DNA from: Stappia indica
GTDB lineage: Bacteria > Pseudomonadota > Alphaproteobacteria > Rhizobiales > Stappiaceae
DNA: 64,000 bases
Reading direction: 5' to 3'
Assembly: GCF_009789575.1 (NCBI RefSeq)
Contig: NZ_CP046908.1
Coordinates: forward strand, 2,893,001-2,957,000
Shown: in pieces, positions 1 to 9,951 of the stretch
Layout of the letters: each line of letters begins with the position of its first letter
Position numbering within the stretch: the first letter of the stretch is position 1
Translations under genes and position numbers: made by a program
Notes under the pieces: generated by a model
Told to the model about the DNA's origin: nothing
Databases searched by the model: none
The model's input: only the letters and a program-made list of their open reading frames with translations

Positions 1-29
1 CTCTAGCGTGCTAAATGAAAGCCGAGATC

Positions 30-1418
30 ATGTCTGAAACAGTGAAGCTGATTTCCCCGGTCGACGGTTCCGTCTATGCGGAGCGTCCCGTGGCGAGTGC
101 TGCCGAGATCGACCAGGCCGTGGCCGAGGCCCGCGCCGCACAGGCCGCCTGGGCGGCCACTCCGCTCTCCGAGCGCTGCTCGGCGGTGCTGGCCGCCGTC
201 GCTGCGCTGGAGGCGATGAACGACGAGATCGTGCCCGAGCTGGCCTGGCAGATGGGCCGGCCGGTGCGCTATGGCGGCGAGAAGGGCGGCACGCGCGAGC
301 GCACCGATTACATGGTCAAGATCGCCGAGGAGTCGCTCCGGGCCCGCCACCACACGGACCGTCCGGGCTTTACCCGCTACGTGCGGCCCGAGCCGCTCGG
401 CATCGTCATGGTCATCGCGCCGTGGAACTATCCGTTCATGACGGCGATCAACACCATCGTCCCGGCGCTGATCGCCGGCAACGTGGTGATCCTCAAGCAC
501 GCCGCGCAGACGCTGCTGGTCGGCGAGCGGCTCGACAAGGCGTTCAAGGCGGCGGGCCTGCCCAAGGGCGTCTTCCGCAACATCGTGCTGAACCACGGCC
601 AGACCGAGGCGCTGCTCGGCTCGGGCCACATCGACCACATCAACTTCACCGGCTCGGTCGCCGGCGGCCGCGCCATCGAGAAGGCGGCGGCAGGCACCTT
701 CGCGACGCTCGGCCTGGAGCTCGGCGGCAAGGACCCGGCCTATGTCCGCGAGGACGCCGATGTCGCCTTCGCGGTCGAGAACCTGGCCGATGGCGCCTTC
801 TACAATTCCGGCCAGTGCTGCTGCGGCATCGAGCGCGTCTATGTGCACGAGAAGCACTACGACGCGGTGGTCGAGGGCCTGGCGGCGGCAGCCTCCGCCT
901 ACACGCTCGGCAATCCGCTCGACGAGGCGACGACGCTCGGACCGATGGCGCAGGCGCGCTTTGCCGCCCATGTGCGCGAGCAGACCGCCGAGGCCCTGCG
1001 CAAGGGCGCGAAGGCCCTGGTCGACCGCGCGCGCTTCCCGCAGGACAAGGACGGCACGCCCTACCTGATGCCGCAGGTGCTGGTCGACGTCGATCACCAG
1101 ATGTCGGTGATGCGCGAGGAGAGCTTCGGCCCGGTCGTCGGCGTGATGAAGGTGCGCTCCGACGAGGAGGCGATCGCCCTGATGAACGACAGCCCCTACG
1201 GCCTGACCGCCTCGATCTGGACCGCCGACGAGGAGGCCGCCATCGCCATCGGCGACCGCGTGGAGACCGGTACGATCTTCATGAACCGCTGCGATTATCT
1301 CGACCCGGCGCTGGTATGGACCGGCGTCAAGGACACCGGCAAGGGCGCCGCCCTGTCGGAAATCGGCTACCTGTCGCTGACGCGGCCGAAGTCGTTCCAC
1401 CTGCGCGCCCGCTCGTAA
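30..1418 (+). CDS. NAD(P)-dependent aldehyde dehydrogenase family protein
   Basis: Oxidises an aldehyde to its acid in the cytosol; the substrate cannot be told from sequence. The 462-residue product has the ALDH fold signatures in order: the cofactor-site PWNYP near residue 131, the general-base region LELGGKD (Glu230), and the nucleophile region NSGQCCCG, where Cys264 fits the GQxC pattern and sits in a run of three cysteines. I start at the second ATG because MSETVKLISPVDGS resembles family N-termini; an in-frame ATG at 15 would add five residues. Only 14 bases precede that ATG, so the upstream context is not visible. The iron-type alcohol dehydrogenase follows after 51 bases on the same strand, so the pair could oxidise an alcohol to an acid in two steps; that is inference. 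Confidence 0.9.
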   Translation: MSETVKLISPVDGSVYAERPVASAAEIDQAVAEARAAQAAWAATPLSERCSAVLAAVAALEAMNDEIVPELAWQMGRPVRYGGEKGGTRERTDYMVKIAEESLRARHHTDRPGFTRYVRPEPLGIVMVIAPWNYPFMTAINTIVPALIAGNVVILKHAAQTLLVGERLDKAFKAAGLPKGVFRNIVLNHGQTEALLGSGHIDHINFTGSVAGGRAIEKAAAGTFATLGLELGGKDPAYVREDADVAFAVENLADGAFYNSGQCCCGIERVYVHEKHYDAVVEGLAAAASAYTLGNPLDEATTLGPMAQARFAAHVREQTAEALRKGAKALVDRARFPQDKDGTPYLMPQVLVDVDHQMSVMREESFGPVVGVMKVRSDEEAIALMNDSPYGLTASIWTADEEAAIAIGDRVETGTIFMNRCDYLDPALVWTGVKDTGKGAALSEIGYLSLTRPKSFHLRARS

Positions 1419-1469
1419 CGGCGCGCAGACCTCCCCGCTTCGCTTTCCTTCCTTTCAGGATCTCAGGAC

Positions 1470-2633
1470 ATGACCACCCTTCCGTCCGCCAACTGGAACT
1501 ACCCGACCTCCGTGCGCTTCGGCGCCGGGCGCATCAAGGAGCTCGGCAAGTGCGCCGCCCTGCTCGGCATGAAGCGCCCGCTGCTGGTCACCGACCCGGG
1601 TCTTGCGCGCCTGCCGATGACCGCGAACGCGCTGGAGCTGCTGCGCCAGGCGGGCCTGGAGCCGGACATCTTCAGCGACATCAAGCCGAACCCGACCGCA
1701 TCCAACGTGGAGGCGGGCGTTGCCGCCTATCGCGCCGGCGGTCATGACGGCGTCATCGCCTTCGGCGGCGGCTCCGGTCTCGATGCGGGCAAGGTCATCG
1801 CCTTCATGGCCGGCCAGACCCGGCCGATGTGGGACTTCGAGGACATCGGCGACTGGTGGACCCGCGCCGATCCGGACGGCATCGCGCCGATCCTCGCCGT
1901 ACCGACCACGGCCGGAACCGGCTCGGAGGTCGGCCGCGCCGGCGTCATCACCAACGAGGAAACCCACACCAAGAAGGTCATCTTCCATCCGAAGATGCTG
2001 CCGGGCATCGTCATCTGCGATCCCGAGCTGACCGTGGGCATGCCGCGCTACTTCACCGTCGGCACCGGCATGGACGCCCTCGCCCACTGCCTGGAGGCCT
2101 ATTCCTCCACCTTCTACCACCCGATGGGCGATGGCATTGCGGTCGAGGGCATGCGCCTCGTCTTCGAGAACCTGAAGCGCGTCGCCGAAACGCCGGATGA
2201 TCTCGTTGCGCGCGGCCACATGATGTCGGCCGCCGCCATGGGCGCGGTCGCCTTCCAGAAGGGCCTCGGCGCCATCCATGCGCTTTCCCATCCGGTCGGC
2301 GCCCTCTACGACACCCATCACGGCATGACCAACGCGGTCTTCATGCCCTATGTGCTCGACTTCAACCGCTCGGCCATCGCCACCAAGATCGACCGGCTCG
2401 CCGGTTATCTCGGTATCTCCGGCGGCTTCGACGGCTTCCTGCAAGCGGTGCTCGACCTGCGCACCGCGCTCGATGTGCCGCATACGCTGGACGGTCTGAA
2501 GGTCGACGGCGCCAAGGCCGCGAAGATCGCCGAAATGGCCATCGTCGATCCGACCGCCGGCGGCAATCCGATCGAGCTGACCCTCGAGGGCGCAGCCGAG
2601 ATCTTCGACGCGGCACTCACCGGCCGCCTCTGA
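1470..2633 (+). CDS. Iron-containing alcohol dehydrogenase
   Basis: Group III metal-dependent alcohol dehydrogenase of 387 residues, the usual family length, interconverting an alcohol and an aldehyde or ketone with NAD(P). The nucleotide-binding GGGS turn is at residues 99-102. The four metal ligands expected from the FucO-type family are all present: Asp202 and His206 in GTGMDALAHCLEAY, then His270 (GAIHALSHPVG) and His284 (DTHHGMTNA). The ATG follows a weak ribosome site 51 bases after the aldehyde dehydrogenase, so the two are likely cotranscribed. A GC hairpin follows the stop codon. The substrate is unknown. Confidence 0.9.
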   Translation: MTTLPSANWNYPTSVRFGAGRIKELGKCAALLGMKRPLLVTDPGLARLPMTANALELLRQAGLEPDIFSDIKPNPTASNVEAGVAAYRAGGHDGVIAFGGGSGLDAGKVIAFMAGQTRPMWDFEDIGDWWTRADPDGIAPILAVPTTAGTGSEVGRAGVITNEETHTKKVIFHPKMLPGIVICDPELTVGMPRYFTVGTGMDALAHCLEAYSSTFYHPMGDGIAVEGMRLVFENLKRVAETPDDLVARGHMMSAAAMGAVAFQKGLGAIHALSHPVGALYDTHHGMTNAVFMPYVLDFNRSAIATKIDRLAGYLGISGGFDGFLQAVLDLRTALDVPHTLDGLKVDGAKAAKIAEMAIVDPTAGGNPIELTLEGAAEIFDAALTGRL

Positions 2634-2638
2634 GGCAG

Positions 2639-2660
2639 GCGTCGGCGGTTGCCGACGCTT
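2639..2660 (+). terminator. Hairpin after iron alcohol dehydrogenase, possible terminator
   Basis: A perfect 8-bp inverted repeat (2639-2646 with 2651-2658, four-base GGTT loop) begins 5 bases after the stop codon and is followed by only TT. It probably ends the dehydrogenase transcript, though the T-run is too short for a textbook intrinsic terminator. A weaker G-run/C-run pairing lies at 2672-2691. Confidence 0.5.
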
Positions 2661-2796
2661 CGCCAATTGACAGGGGGGTACTCCGCCCCCTACATCCCCA
2701 CTGGCTTTCGCGGGCATGAGCGGCCTGCGAAAGCCGCGACCGGCCGGACGGCAGGCCGGCGCCGACAGGACAGATGACAGGGTGGGACCGGGCAAG

Positions 2797-3627
2797 ATGA
2801 GTGACACGCGGATCGACCGCCGCTTCGCGGCATTGCAGGCGGCGAACCGTCCGGCGCTGGTGACCTTCGTCACGGCCGGCGATCCGGACCTTGCCACCTC
2901 CCAGGCGATCCTCGATGCGCTGCCGGCCGCCGGCGCCGACGTCATCGAGCTCGGCATGCCCTTCTCCGATCCGATGGCCGAAGGCATTCCCGTGCAGCTC
3001 GCCAACCAGCGCGCGCTGGCTGCCGGGCAGACCATGGACAAGACGCTGGACATGGTGCGCGCCTTCCGCCGCCACGACCAGGACACGCCCATCGTGCTGA
3101 TGGGCTACTACAACCCGATCTACGTGCGCGATCCCGCCGTTTTCGTCAAAACGGCGGTCGAGGCCGGCGTCGACGGGTTGATCATCGTCGACATTCCGCC
3201 GGAGGCCGACGACGAGCTTTGCCTGCCGGCCATGGCCGCCGGTCTCAACTTCATCCGCCTGACGACGCCGACGACCGACGACAAGCGGCTGCCCGCCGTT
3301 CTCGCCAACACGTCGGGTTTCGTCTATTACGTATCGGTGACCGGCATCACCGGCGCCACCATCGCCAACCGCGACCGGGTGACCGAGGCGGTCCGCCGCA
3401 TCAAGCGTCACACCTCGCTTCCGGTTGCCGTGGGCTTCGGCGTCAAGACGGCGGAAGATGCCGAGGTGATCGGCCGCGATGCCGATGGCGTCGTCGTCGG
3501 ATCGGTGCTGGTGGAAGCGGTGCGCACGAGCCTCGACGGCGAGGGCCGGGCAACGGCTGCGACGGTCGAGGCTGTGGCCTCGGTGGTGCGCGGACTGGCC
3601 GGCGGCGTCGCGCGGGCCCGCGGCTGA
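2797..3627 (+). CDS. trpA: Tryptophan synthase alpha subunit
   Basis: Cleaves indole-3-glycerol phosphate to indole and glyceraldehyde 3-phosphate and passes indole to TrpB. The 276-residue product shows the TIM-barrel family blocks [53 protein letters not shown] and PVAVGFGVK. Catalytic Glu49 of the Salmonella enzyme corresponds to Glu51. The position of catalytic Asp60, usually in MADGP, is Glu62 here, in MAEGIP. The ATG at 2797 gives the usual N-terminus; an in-frame ATG at 2716 would add 27 atypical residues. trpF and trpB, normally just upstream of trpA in relatives, are absent and replaced by the alcohol dehydrogenase. accD follows after 55 bases. Confidence 0.93.
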   Translation: MSDTRIDRRFAALQAANRPALVTFVTAGDPDLATSQAILDALPAAGADVIELGMPFSDPMAEGIPVQLANQRALAAGQTMDKTLDMVRAFRRHDQDTPIVLMGYYNPIYVRDPAVFVKTAVEAGVDGLIIVDIPPEADDELCLPAMAAGLNFIRLTTPTTDDKRLPAVLANTSGFVYYVSVTGITGATIANRDRVTEAVRRIKRHTSLPVAVGFGVKTAEDAEVIGRDADGVVVGSVLVEAVRTSLDGEGRATAATVEAVASVVRGLAGGVARARG

Positions 3628-3682
3628 GCCGCATCGGCCGCGTGAGGGCCGGGAACATGCAAGACAACGGACGGTATCTGCC

Positions 3683-4675
3683 TTGAACTGGATCAACAAC
3701 GTCGTTCGCCCGAAGATCCGCGGCCTGCTGCAGAAGCGGGACGTGCCGGAGAACCTGTGGATCAAGTGCCCCGAGACCGGCGAGATGGTTTTCCATCGCG
3801 ATCTCGAGGCGAACCAGTGGGTGGTGCCGAATTCCGGCCACCACATGCGGATTTCCGGCACACGCCGGCTCGAGCTGTTCTTCGACGACGGCTCGTTCGA
3901 GAAGGTGAAAACCCCCGAGGTCGTCGCCGATCCGCTGAAGTTCCGCGACGAGAAGCGCTACACCGACCGCCTGCGCGATGCCCGTGCCAAGACCGGCCTC
4001 GATGATGCCGTCACGGTTGCGACCGGCAAGCTGCGCGGCATGGACATGACCGCCGCGGTGCAGGACTTCGCCTTCATGGGCGGGTCGCTCGGCATGGCCG
4101 CCGGCGAGGCGGTGCTGACCGGCATGCAGACGGCCGTTGCGCGCAAGACGCCCTTCGTGCTCTTCGTCGCCTCGGGCGGCGCGCGCATGCAGGAAGGCAT
4201 CCTGTCCCTGATGCAGATGCCGCGCACCACCGTCGGCGTGCAGATGCTGCGCGATGCGGGCCTGCCCTATATCGTCGTCTTCACCAACCCGACGACCGGC
4301 GGCGTGACGGCCTCCTATGCGATGCTGGGCGACGTGCACATGGCCGAGCCGGGCGCGCTGATCGGCTTTGCCGGTCCCCGCGTCATCGAGCAGACCATCC
4401 GCGAAAAGCTCCCCGAGGGCTTCCAGCGCTCGGAATACCTGCTCGACCACGGCATGGTCGACATGGTCGTGCATCGCCACAAGCTGCCCGAGACCATCGC
4501 CCGCGTCTGCTCGATCCTGATGAAGGCCGAGGTCAGCCTGCCGGACGAGGAAGAGCTGATGACGCCGTCGCGCGAGGAAGACGAGGCCAAGGTCTCGCCG
4601 GAACTCGTCCAGGGCGGCGAGACCTCTTCCGCAGCCGAGAGTGGCAGCCGCGAAGCCGACGGCGAGAGCCGCTAG
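3683..4675 (+). CDS. accD: Acetyl-CoA carboxylase carboxyltransferase subunit beta
   Basis: Beta half of the carboxyltransferase that, with AccA, moves CO2 from biotin to acetyl-CoA for fatty acid synthesis. I start at TTG 3683 because it gives [16 protein letters not shown], the conserved AccD N-terminus; no ATG fits. 330 residues. The carboxyltransferase core is clear ([51 protein letters not shown]). Of the four zinc-ribbon cysteines of the E. coli protein only Cys29 is visible; the others align with Thr, Val and Ser. The C-terminal 50 residues are acidic and low in complexity. The gene lies between trpA and folC, a common alphaproteobacterial order. Confidence 0.95.
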   Translation: MNWINNVVRPKIRGLLQKRDVPENLWIKCPETGEMVFHRDLEANQWVVPNSGHHMRISGTRRLELFFDDGSFEKVKTPEVVADPLKFRDEKRYTDRLRDARAKTGLDDAVTVATGKLRGMDMTAAVQDFAFMGGSLGMAAGEAVLTGMQTAVARKTPFVLFVASGGARMQEGILSLMQMPRTTVGVQMLRDAGLPYIVVFTNPTTGGVTASYAMLGDVHMAEPGALIGFAGPRVIEQTIREKLPEGFQRSEYLLDHGMVDMVVHRHKLPETIARVCSILMKAEVSLPDEEELMTPSREEDEAKVSPELVQGGETSSAAESGSREADGESR

Positions 4676-4801
4676 ACGGCCGGGCTGTCGCAGGCGCGAC
4701 ACGGGTGGACGCAGCCAGGCTTGCCGCGTTCCCGAAAGATCCCGTAACCATGAGGGCTGCTGCAGCCGTGCGGATCCCCGCGCGGCAGGGCGGGCAGGAC
4801 A

Positions 4802-6112
4802 ATGGACCAGGTAACAGCGATCCTCGACCGACTTCTGGCGCTGCACCCGCGCGAGATCGACCTGTCGCTCGGCCGCATGGAGCGCCTGCTCGATGCGCTG
4901 GGGCGGCCGCAGGACCGCTTGCCGCCGCTCGTCCACATTGCCGGCACCAACGGCAAGGGCTCCACCACCGCCTTCATGCGGGCGATCCTGGAGGCGGCCG
5001 GCCTCAAGGTGCATGTCTACACCTCTCCGCACCTGGTCTCCTTCAACGAGCGCATTCGCCTTGCCGGGCGCATCGTCACGGACGCGCGGCTGATCGAGGC
5101 GCTGGACACCTGCGAACAGGCCAATGCGGGCGCGGAGATCACCTTCTTCGAGGTGACGACGGCCGCGGCCCTGCTGCTCTTCGCCGAGGAGCCGGCGGAC
5201 GTGCTGCTGCTGGAGGTCGGTCTCGGCGGCCGGCTCGATGCCACCAACGTCGTCGATGCGCCCCTCGCGGCCACCATCACGCCGCTGTCGATGGACCATG
5301 AGCGCTATCTCGGCGAGCGGCTTGCCGACATCGCGGCGGAAAAGGCCGGCATCCTCAAGCGCGGCTGCCCGGCAGTGATCGCACCGCAGCCGGACGAGGC
5401 GCTTGAGGTGATCTCGCGCATCGCTGCACGTCTGGGCGCGCCGCTTCAGGTTTTCGGGCAGGATTTCACCGCCTTCGAGGAGAACGGCCGTCTCGTCTAC
5501 CAGGACGAGGAAGGTCTGATGGACCTGCCGCTGCCGCGCCTGTTCGGTCGCCACCAGATCGTCAACGCGGCGATGGCCATCGCCTCGCTGCGCGCTGCCG
5601 GGCGCCTGCCGGCGCCGGAGACCATCGAGGCCGGGCTCCTGGCCGTCGACTGGCCGGGCCGCATGCAGCCGCTGACGGAAGGGCCGCTGCTCGATCTCTG
5701 CCCGCCGGGCAGCGAGCTCTGGCTCGACGGCGGCCATAATCCCGGTGCCGGGATCACCATTGCAGAGGTGATGGCGGAGCAGGAGGAGCGCCGGCCGCGG
5801 CCGCTCTATCTCATCTCCGGCATGCTCAAGACCAAGGATCCGGTCGGCTTCTTCCGCCCCTTTGCCGGTCTTGCGCGCGAGGTCGCCTGCGTGCCGCTGA
5901 CCACGACCGATGCCGGCCGCGATCCCGCCTGCCTTGCCGGCTCCGCGCGCGAGGCCGGCCTTGCGGCCGATGCCCATGCCTCGCTTGTCGACGCGCTCGC
6001 CCATGTGCGCGAGCAGGCCGCCGGGGACGACGTGCCGCCGCGCATCCTGATCTGCGGCTCGCTCTATCTCGCCGGAGAGGTCCTGGCCCGCAACGGCATG
6101 AAGCCGGTCTGA
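4802..6112 (+). CDS. folC: Bifunctional folylpolyglutamate/dihydrofolate synthase
   Basis: Adds glutamate to dihydropteroate and to folates with ATP. The 436-residue Mur-ligase-like protein carries the P-loop AGTNGKGSTTAF near residues 45-56, the LLEVGLGGRLDATNV block, the STOPS-like ITPLSMDHERYLG segment and the C-terminal domain motif LWLDGGHNPGAG. Start is the ATG at 4802, 126 bases after accD on the same strand, so it probably belongs to the trpA-accD-folC transcription unit. It converges on coaA with 10 bases between the stop codons. Confidence 0.95.
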   Translation: MDQVTAILDRLLALHPREIDLSLGRMERLLDALGRPQDRLPPLVHIAGTNGKGSTTAFMRAILEAAGLKVHVYTSPHLVSFNERIRLAGRIVTDARLIEALDTCEQANAGAEITFFEVTTAAALLLFAEEPADVLLLEVGLGGRLDATNVVDAPLAATITPLSMDHERYLGERLADIAAEKAGILKRGCPAVIAPQPDEALEVISRIAARLGAPLQVFGQDFTAFEENGRLVYQDEEGLMDLPLPRLFGRHQIVNAAMAIASLRAAGRLPAPETIEAGLLAVDWPGRMQPLTEGPLLDLCPPGSELWLDGGHNPGAGITIAEVMAEQEERRPRPLYLISGMLKTKDPVGFFRPFAGLAREVACVPLTTTDAGRDPACLAGSAREAGLAADAHASLVDALAHVREQAAGDDVPPRILICGSLYLAGEVLARNGMKPV

Positions 6113-6122
6113 GGCCGCGCGC

Positions 6123-7097
6123 TCACAGCTTGCGCAGCCGCACCTCGTTGATCGCGTGGGTATCGGCCTTGCGCAGGATCAGGTCCGCGCGCGGGCGCGT
6201 CGGCAGGATGTTTTCCCGCAGGTTCACGAGGTTGATCTCGTTCCACAGGCCTTCGGCGATGGCGAGCGCTTCGTCGTCGCCCACCTTGGAATATTTGTTG
6301 AAGTAGGAGCCGGGATCGCGGAAGGCGGTCTCGCGCAGCCGCATGAAGCGCGACACGTACCACTCGTGCAGGACGTCCTCCTCGGCGTCGATATAGATCG
6401 AGAAGTCGAAGAAGTCGGAGACGAAGGGCACTTCCTTGCCGTCGCGCGGCAGATTGGTCGTCTGCAGCACGTTCAGCCCCTCGAGGATCAGGATGTCCGG
6501 CCGGTCGACCGTGACGAACTGCCCCGGCATCACGTCGTAGTAGAAGTGGGAGTAGACCGGCGCGCGCACATGCCGCCGCCCCGCCTTCAGGTCCGACAGG
6601 AACTTCAGCAGCGTCGCCCGGTCGTAGCTTTCGGGAAAGCCCTTGCGCCGCATCAGGCCTTCCGCTTCCAGCACGGCGTTGGGATAGAGGAAGCCGTCGG
6701 TGGTGACGAGATCGACCTTCGGGCTTGCCGGCCAGCGCGCCAGCAGCGCCTGCAGCAGGCGTGCTGTCGTCGACTTGCCGACCGCCACAGAACCGGCGAT
6801 GCCGATGACGAAGGGGTTCTTGACGTCGTTGCGGCCGAGAAAGCGCGAGGTGGCGCGGTGCAGCTGCTGGGTCGCCTCCACGTAATAGGCGAGCAGCCGC
6901 GACAGCGGCAGCAGGATCGATTCCACCTGGCCGATGGAGACCGGGTCGTTGAGCGACTGTAGCCGCCGGACCTCGGTCGCCGTCAGCGTCATCGGCGTGT
7001 CGGCCCTGAGCTTTGCCCACTCGGCCTCGGTAAACACCCGGTAGGGCGACAGATCGTCCTCAGTGAACCTGTTGAGGCTGTGTTCCATGGCGACCAT
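6123..7097 (-). CDS. coaA: Type I pantothenate kinase
   Basis: Phosphorylates pantothenate in the first committed step of coenzyme A synthesis. The 324-residue protein has the P-loop [12 protein letters not shown] (residues 99-110) and the PanK-I blocks [28 protein letters not shown] and [10 protein letters not shown]. Start is the ATG at 7097, preceded by GAGGA about five bases upstream; a second ATG at 7088 is possible. It is the last gene of the histidine block, downstream of hisE, an arrangement common in Hyphomicrobiales. Confidence 0.94.
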   Translation of the reverse strand: MVAMEHSLNRFTEDDLSPYRVFTEAEWAKLRADTPMTLTATEVRRLQSLNDPVSIGQVESILLPLSRLLAYYVEATQQLHRATSRFLGRNDVKNPFVIGIAGSVAVGKSTTARLLQALLARWPASPKVDLVTTDGFLYPNAVLEAEGLMRRKGFPESYDRATLLKFLSDLKAGRRHVRAPVYSHFYYDVMPGQFVTVDRPDILILEGLNVLQTTNLPRDGKEVPFVSDFFDFSIYIDAEEDVLHEWYVSRFMRLRETAFRDPGSYFNKYSKVGDDEALAIAEGLWNEINLVNLRENILPTRPRADLILRKADTHAINEVRLRKL

Positions 7098-7195
7098 GCA
7101 ATCCTCGATCCCGCCGGATGTCCGGCCGTTCGCTCGGGAGGCCCGGGGTTCATCCCGCGGGTCGCGCCGGGCAGTCCGCCGCAAGGCCTGTCCCG

Positions 7196-7519
7196 TCAGT
7201 CGGGCCGCCGCGACGCCTTCTCCTCCAGGCCCGTCTGCGCCGTGCGGCGCTCCAGTTCCGCCATCACGTCCGCCAGCGGCACGTCGCGCGCATTGAGCAG
7301 CACCAGCAGGTGGTAGAGCAGGTCGGCGGCCTCGCCGGTCAGCTCGCGCGCATCGCCCGCCACGGCCGCGATCGCCGTCTCCACCGCTTCCTCGCCCACC
7401 TTCTGGGCGATTTTCGCCGGTCCCTTGCCGATCAGCTTGCGGGTGTAGGAGCTCTCGTCCTCGCTCCGGGCACGCGCCGCGATGATGCGGTCAAGGTCGT
7501 TCAGTGTGAAGCCGGTCAT
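7196..7519 (-). CDS. hisE: Phosphoribosyl-ATP pyrophosphatase
   Basis: Second step of histidine synthesis: hydrolyses phosphoribosyl-ATP to phosphoribosyl-AMP and pyrophosphate. 107 residues, normal for free-standing HisE. The MazG-like fold signature is present as [13 protein letters not shown] followed by [13 protein letters not shown], which supplies the acidic metal ligands. ATG at 7519. It lies between hisF and coaA on the same strand. Confidence 0.94.
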   Translation of the reverse strand: MTGFTLNDLDRIIAARARSEDESSYTRKLIGKGPAKIAQKVGEEAVETAIAAVAGDARELTGEAADLLYHLLVLLNARDVPLADVMAELERRTAQTGLEEKASRRPD

Positions 7520-7595
7520 TGGTCGGACGTCTCCTGCGGCCCTGCGCCGCCCGGTTGGGGCTTTGCGTGCGGGCCGGTGTGGCGGGGCCAGGGTG

Positions 7596-8375
7596 TCAGG
7601 CTGCGTCGAGCCGCATGGGAATGCCGGCCCGGGCCATGTGGTCCTTGGCCTCGCGGATCGTGTGGGTTCCGAAGTGGAAGATCGAGGCGGCGAGCACCGC
7701 CGTCGCATGTCCGTCGCGCACGCCCTCGACCAGATGATCGAGCGTGCCGACGCCGCCCGAGGCGATCACCGGCACCGGCACCGCATCGGCGATGGCGCGC
7801 GTCAGCGCCAGGTTGAAGCCCGTCCGGGTGCCGTCGCGGTCCATCGAAGTGACCAGCAGCTCGCCGGCTCCCAGCTCCACGGCCTTGCGGGCGAACTCGA
7901 CGGCGTCGATGCCGGTCGCCTCGCGCCCGCCATGGGTGAAGATCTCGAAGCGTTCCGCCTCGCCCGGCGCGTTGACCTGCTTGGCGTCGATGGACACGAC
8001 GATGCACTGGGCGCCGAATTTTTCCGCAGCCTCGCGGATGAAATCGGGGTTCTTTACCGCTGCGGTGTTGATCGACACCTTGTCGGCACCGGCCACCAGC
8101 AGCTTGCGGATGTCTTCGACCCGGCGCACGCCGCCGCCGACGGTCAGTGGCATGAAACAGGCCTCGGCCGTCCGCCGGACCACGTCGAAGATCGTGTCGC
8201 GGTTCTCGTGGCTTGCGGTGATGTCGAGGAAGCAGAGCTCGTCCGCGCCGGCCGCATCATAGGCCTTCGCAGCCTCCACCGGATCGCCGGCATCGACCAG
8301 ATTGACGAAGTTCACGCCCTTGACGACGCGGCCGTCCTTGACGTCCAGACAGGGAATGACACGTGCTTTCAGCAT
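7596..8375 (-). CDS. hisF: Imidazole glycerol phosphate synthase, cyclase subunit
   Basis: With HisH it converts PRFAR and ammonia to imidazole glycerol phosphate and AICAR. The 259-residue (beta-alpha)8 barrel has both catalytic aspartates, Asp11 in [10 protein letters not shown] and Asp130 in VVSIDAKQ, and the phosphate-binding turns TVGGGVR and IASGGVG. ATG at 8375. hisE follows and hisA precedes with a 99-base gap. Confidence 0.96.
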   Translation of the reverse strand: MLKARVIPCLDVKDGRVVKGVNFVNLVDAGDPVEAAKAYDAAGADELCFLDITASHENRDTIFDVVRRTAEACFMPLTVGGGVRRVEDIRKLLVAGADKVSINTAAVKNPDFIREAAEKFGAQCIVVSIDAKQVNAPGEAERFEIFTHGGREATGIDAVEFARKAVELGAGELLVTSMDRDGTRTGFNLALTRAIADAVPVPVIASGGVGTLDHLVEGVRDGHATAVLAASIFHFGTHTIREAKDHMARAGIPMRLDAA

Positions 8376-8474
8376 GTTAGGCGATTACCCGACGTATTTC
8401 GCGGTCGCAGCATACAGCCCCTGCCCCGTGCTGCAAAGCCGGGAAAGATCGCAAGGGCGGCGGCGGCTTGCAGA

Positions 8475-9206
8475 TTACCCAGCGGCAAGGACCTTCAGGG
8501 CCTCGGCCGGGTCGAGCCGGCCGTCGTAGAGCGCCCGGCCCGAGATCGCGCCTTCCAGCACGGCGCAGTCCGGCGCGGCGAGCCGCTTGACGTCCTCGAT
8601 GGAGGCAAGGCCGCCCGAGGCGATCACCGGGATCGAGGTGGCACCGGCCAGCTCCAGCGTGCCGTCCCAGTTGATGCCGGCGAGCACGCCGTCGCGGTCG
8701 ATGTCGGTATAGATGATCGCGGCAACGCCGGCGTCCTCGAAGCGGCGGGCCAGTTCGATGGCCGACAGTTCGGAGGTCTCTGCCCAGCCCTCGACCGCCA
8801 CCTTGCCGCCGCGCGCGTCGATGCCGACGGCAACCCGGCCCGGAAACGCCTTGCAGGCGGCCTTGACGAGATCGGGGTCGCGCACCGCCACCGTGCCGAG
8901 GATCACCCGGGCGATGCCTTTGGCGAGCCAGGCCTCCACATGGGCAAGGGTGCGGATGCCGCCGCCCAGCTGCACCGGATTGGTCGTCGCCTTCAGGATC
9001 GCGTCGACCGCATCACCGTTGCGGCTCTCGCCGGCGAAGGCGCCATCGAGGTCGACCACATGCAGGTAGCTGAAACCCTGCGACTGGAAGCTGAGGGCTT
9101 GGGCGGCCGGATCGTCGTTGAAGACGGTGGCCTGCGCCATGTCGCCGAGCTTCAGGCGGACGCACTGGCCGCCCTTCAGGTCGATGGCGGGAAACAGGAT
9201 GGGCAT
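8475..9206 (-). CDS. hisA: 1-(5-phosphoribosyl)-5-[(5-phosphoribosylamino)methylideneamino]imidazole-4-carboxamide isomerase
   Basis: Amadori isomerase making PRFAR for HisF/HisH. 243 residues, a barrel homologous to HisF, with catalytic Asp9 (PAIDLKGG) and Asp130 (VGIDARGG), and phosphate sites LGGGIRT and IASGGLAS. The ATG at 9206 lies 31 bases after the hisH stop codon, consistent with a single operon. Confidence 0.96.
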   Translation of the reverse strand: MPILFPAIDLKGGQCVRLKLGDMAQATVFNDDPAAQALSFQSQGFSYLHVVDLDGAFAGESRNGDAVDAILKATTNPVQLGGGIRTLAHVEAWLAKGIARVILGTVAVRDPDLVKAACKAFPGRVAVGIDARGGKVAVEGWAETSELSAIELARRFEDAGVAAIIYTDIDRDGVLAGINWDGTLELAGATSIPVIASGGLASIEDVKRLAAPDCAVLEGAISGRALYDGRLDPAEALKVLAAG

Positions 9207-9237
9207 GGATGGTGTTCCGTGTGGTGATGGCGGCCGC

Positions 9238-9888
9238 TTACGGCGCCCACTCGATGAAATTGGCGATCAGCGCAAGGCCGAGCCGCTGGCTCTTTTCCGG
9301 GTGGAACTGGGTGCCCACCATCGTGTCGCGTCCGACGATCGCGGTGATCGGCCCGCCGTAATCGGCCGTGGCGATGACATGCGCCGGGTCCGAAGCCTTC
9401 AGGTGGAAGGAGTGGACGAAATAGGCGTGCAGGCCTTTTTCGCCCGTCTCGATCCCTGCGAGCAGCGGATGGTCGGCAAGCTTGCGGATCGTGTTCCAGC
9501 CCATATGCGGGATCTTCAGCTGCGGATCGTCCGGCGTGATCGCGGTGACGTCGCCGGGGACCCAGCCGAAGCCCTCCGTGGTTTCGAACTCCAGGCCGCG
9601 GCTCGCCATCAGCTGCATGCCGACGCAAATGCCGAGGAACGGGCGGCCCTTTGCCTCCACGGCCTCGATGAGGGCGGCTTCCATGCCGTCGATCGCGCGG
9701 ATGCCGCGCCGGCAATCGGCAAAGGCGCCGACGCCCGGCAGCACGATCCGGTCGGCGCGCGCGACCAGGTCCGGATCGGCGGTTACCCGGATGGTCGCAC
9801 CGCTGCCATGGGCATGCGCTGCCCGCTCGAAGGCCTTCTCGGCCGAGCGCAGGTTGCCGGAGCCGTAGTCGATGATGGCGATCAGCAT
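9238..9888 (-). CDS. hisH: Imidazole glycerol phosphate synthase, glutaminase subunit
   Basis: Class I glutamine amidotransferase that supplies ammonia to HisF. The 216-residue protein begins [11 protein letters not shown], has the nucleophile elbow FLGICVGMQ (Cys88) and the His-Glu pair in GTQFHPEKS. It sits just upstream of hisA and 63 bases downstream of the DUF2628 gene on the same strand. Confidence 0.96.
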   Translation of the reverse strand: MLIAIIDYGSGNLRSAEKAFERAAHAHGSGATIRVTADPDLVARADRIVLPGVGAFADCRRGIRAIDGMEAALIEAVEAKGRPFLGICVGMQLMASRGLEFETTEGFGWVPGDVTAITPDDPQLKIPHMGWNTIRKLADHPLLAGIETGEKGLHAYFVHSFHLKASDPAHVIATADYGGPITAIVGRDTMVGTQFHPEKSQRLGLALIANFIEWAP

Positions 9889-9951
9889 GGGGTCGTTCCG
9901 TCAGGCAGAAATGCGGGAAAGTCGAAAGGTGCGGCCCGTGGCGGCCTTGGA

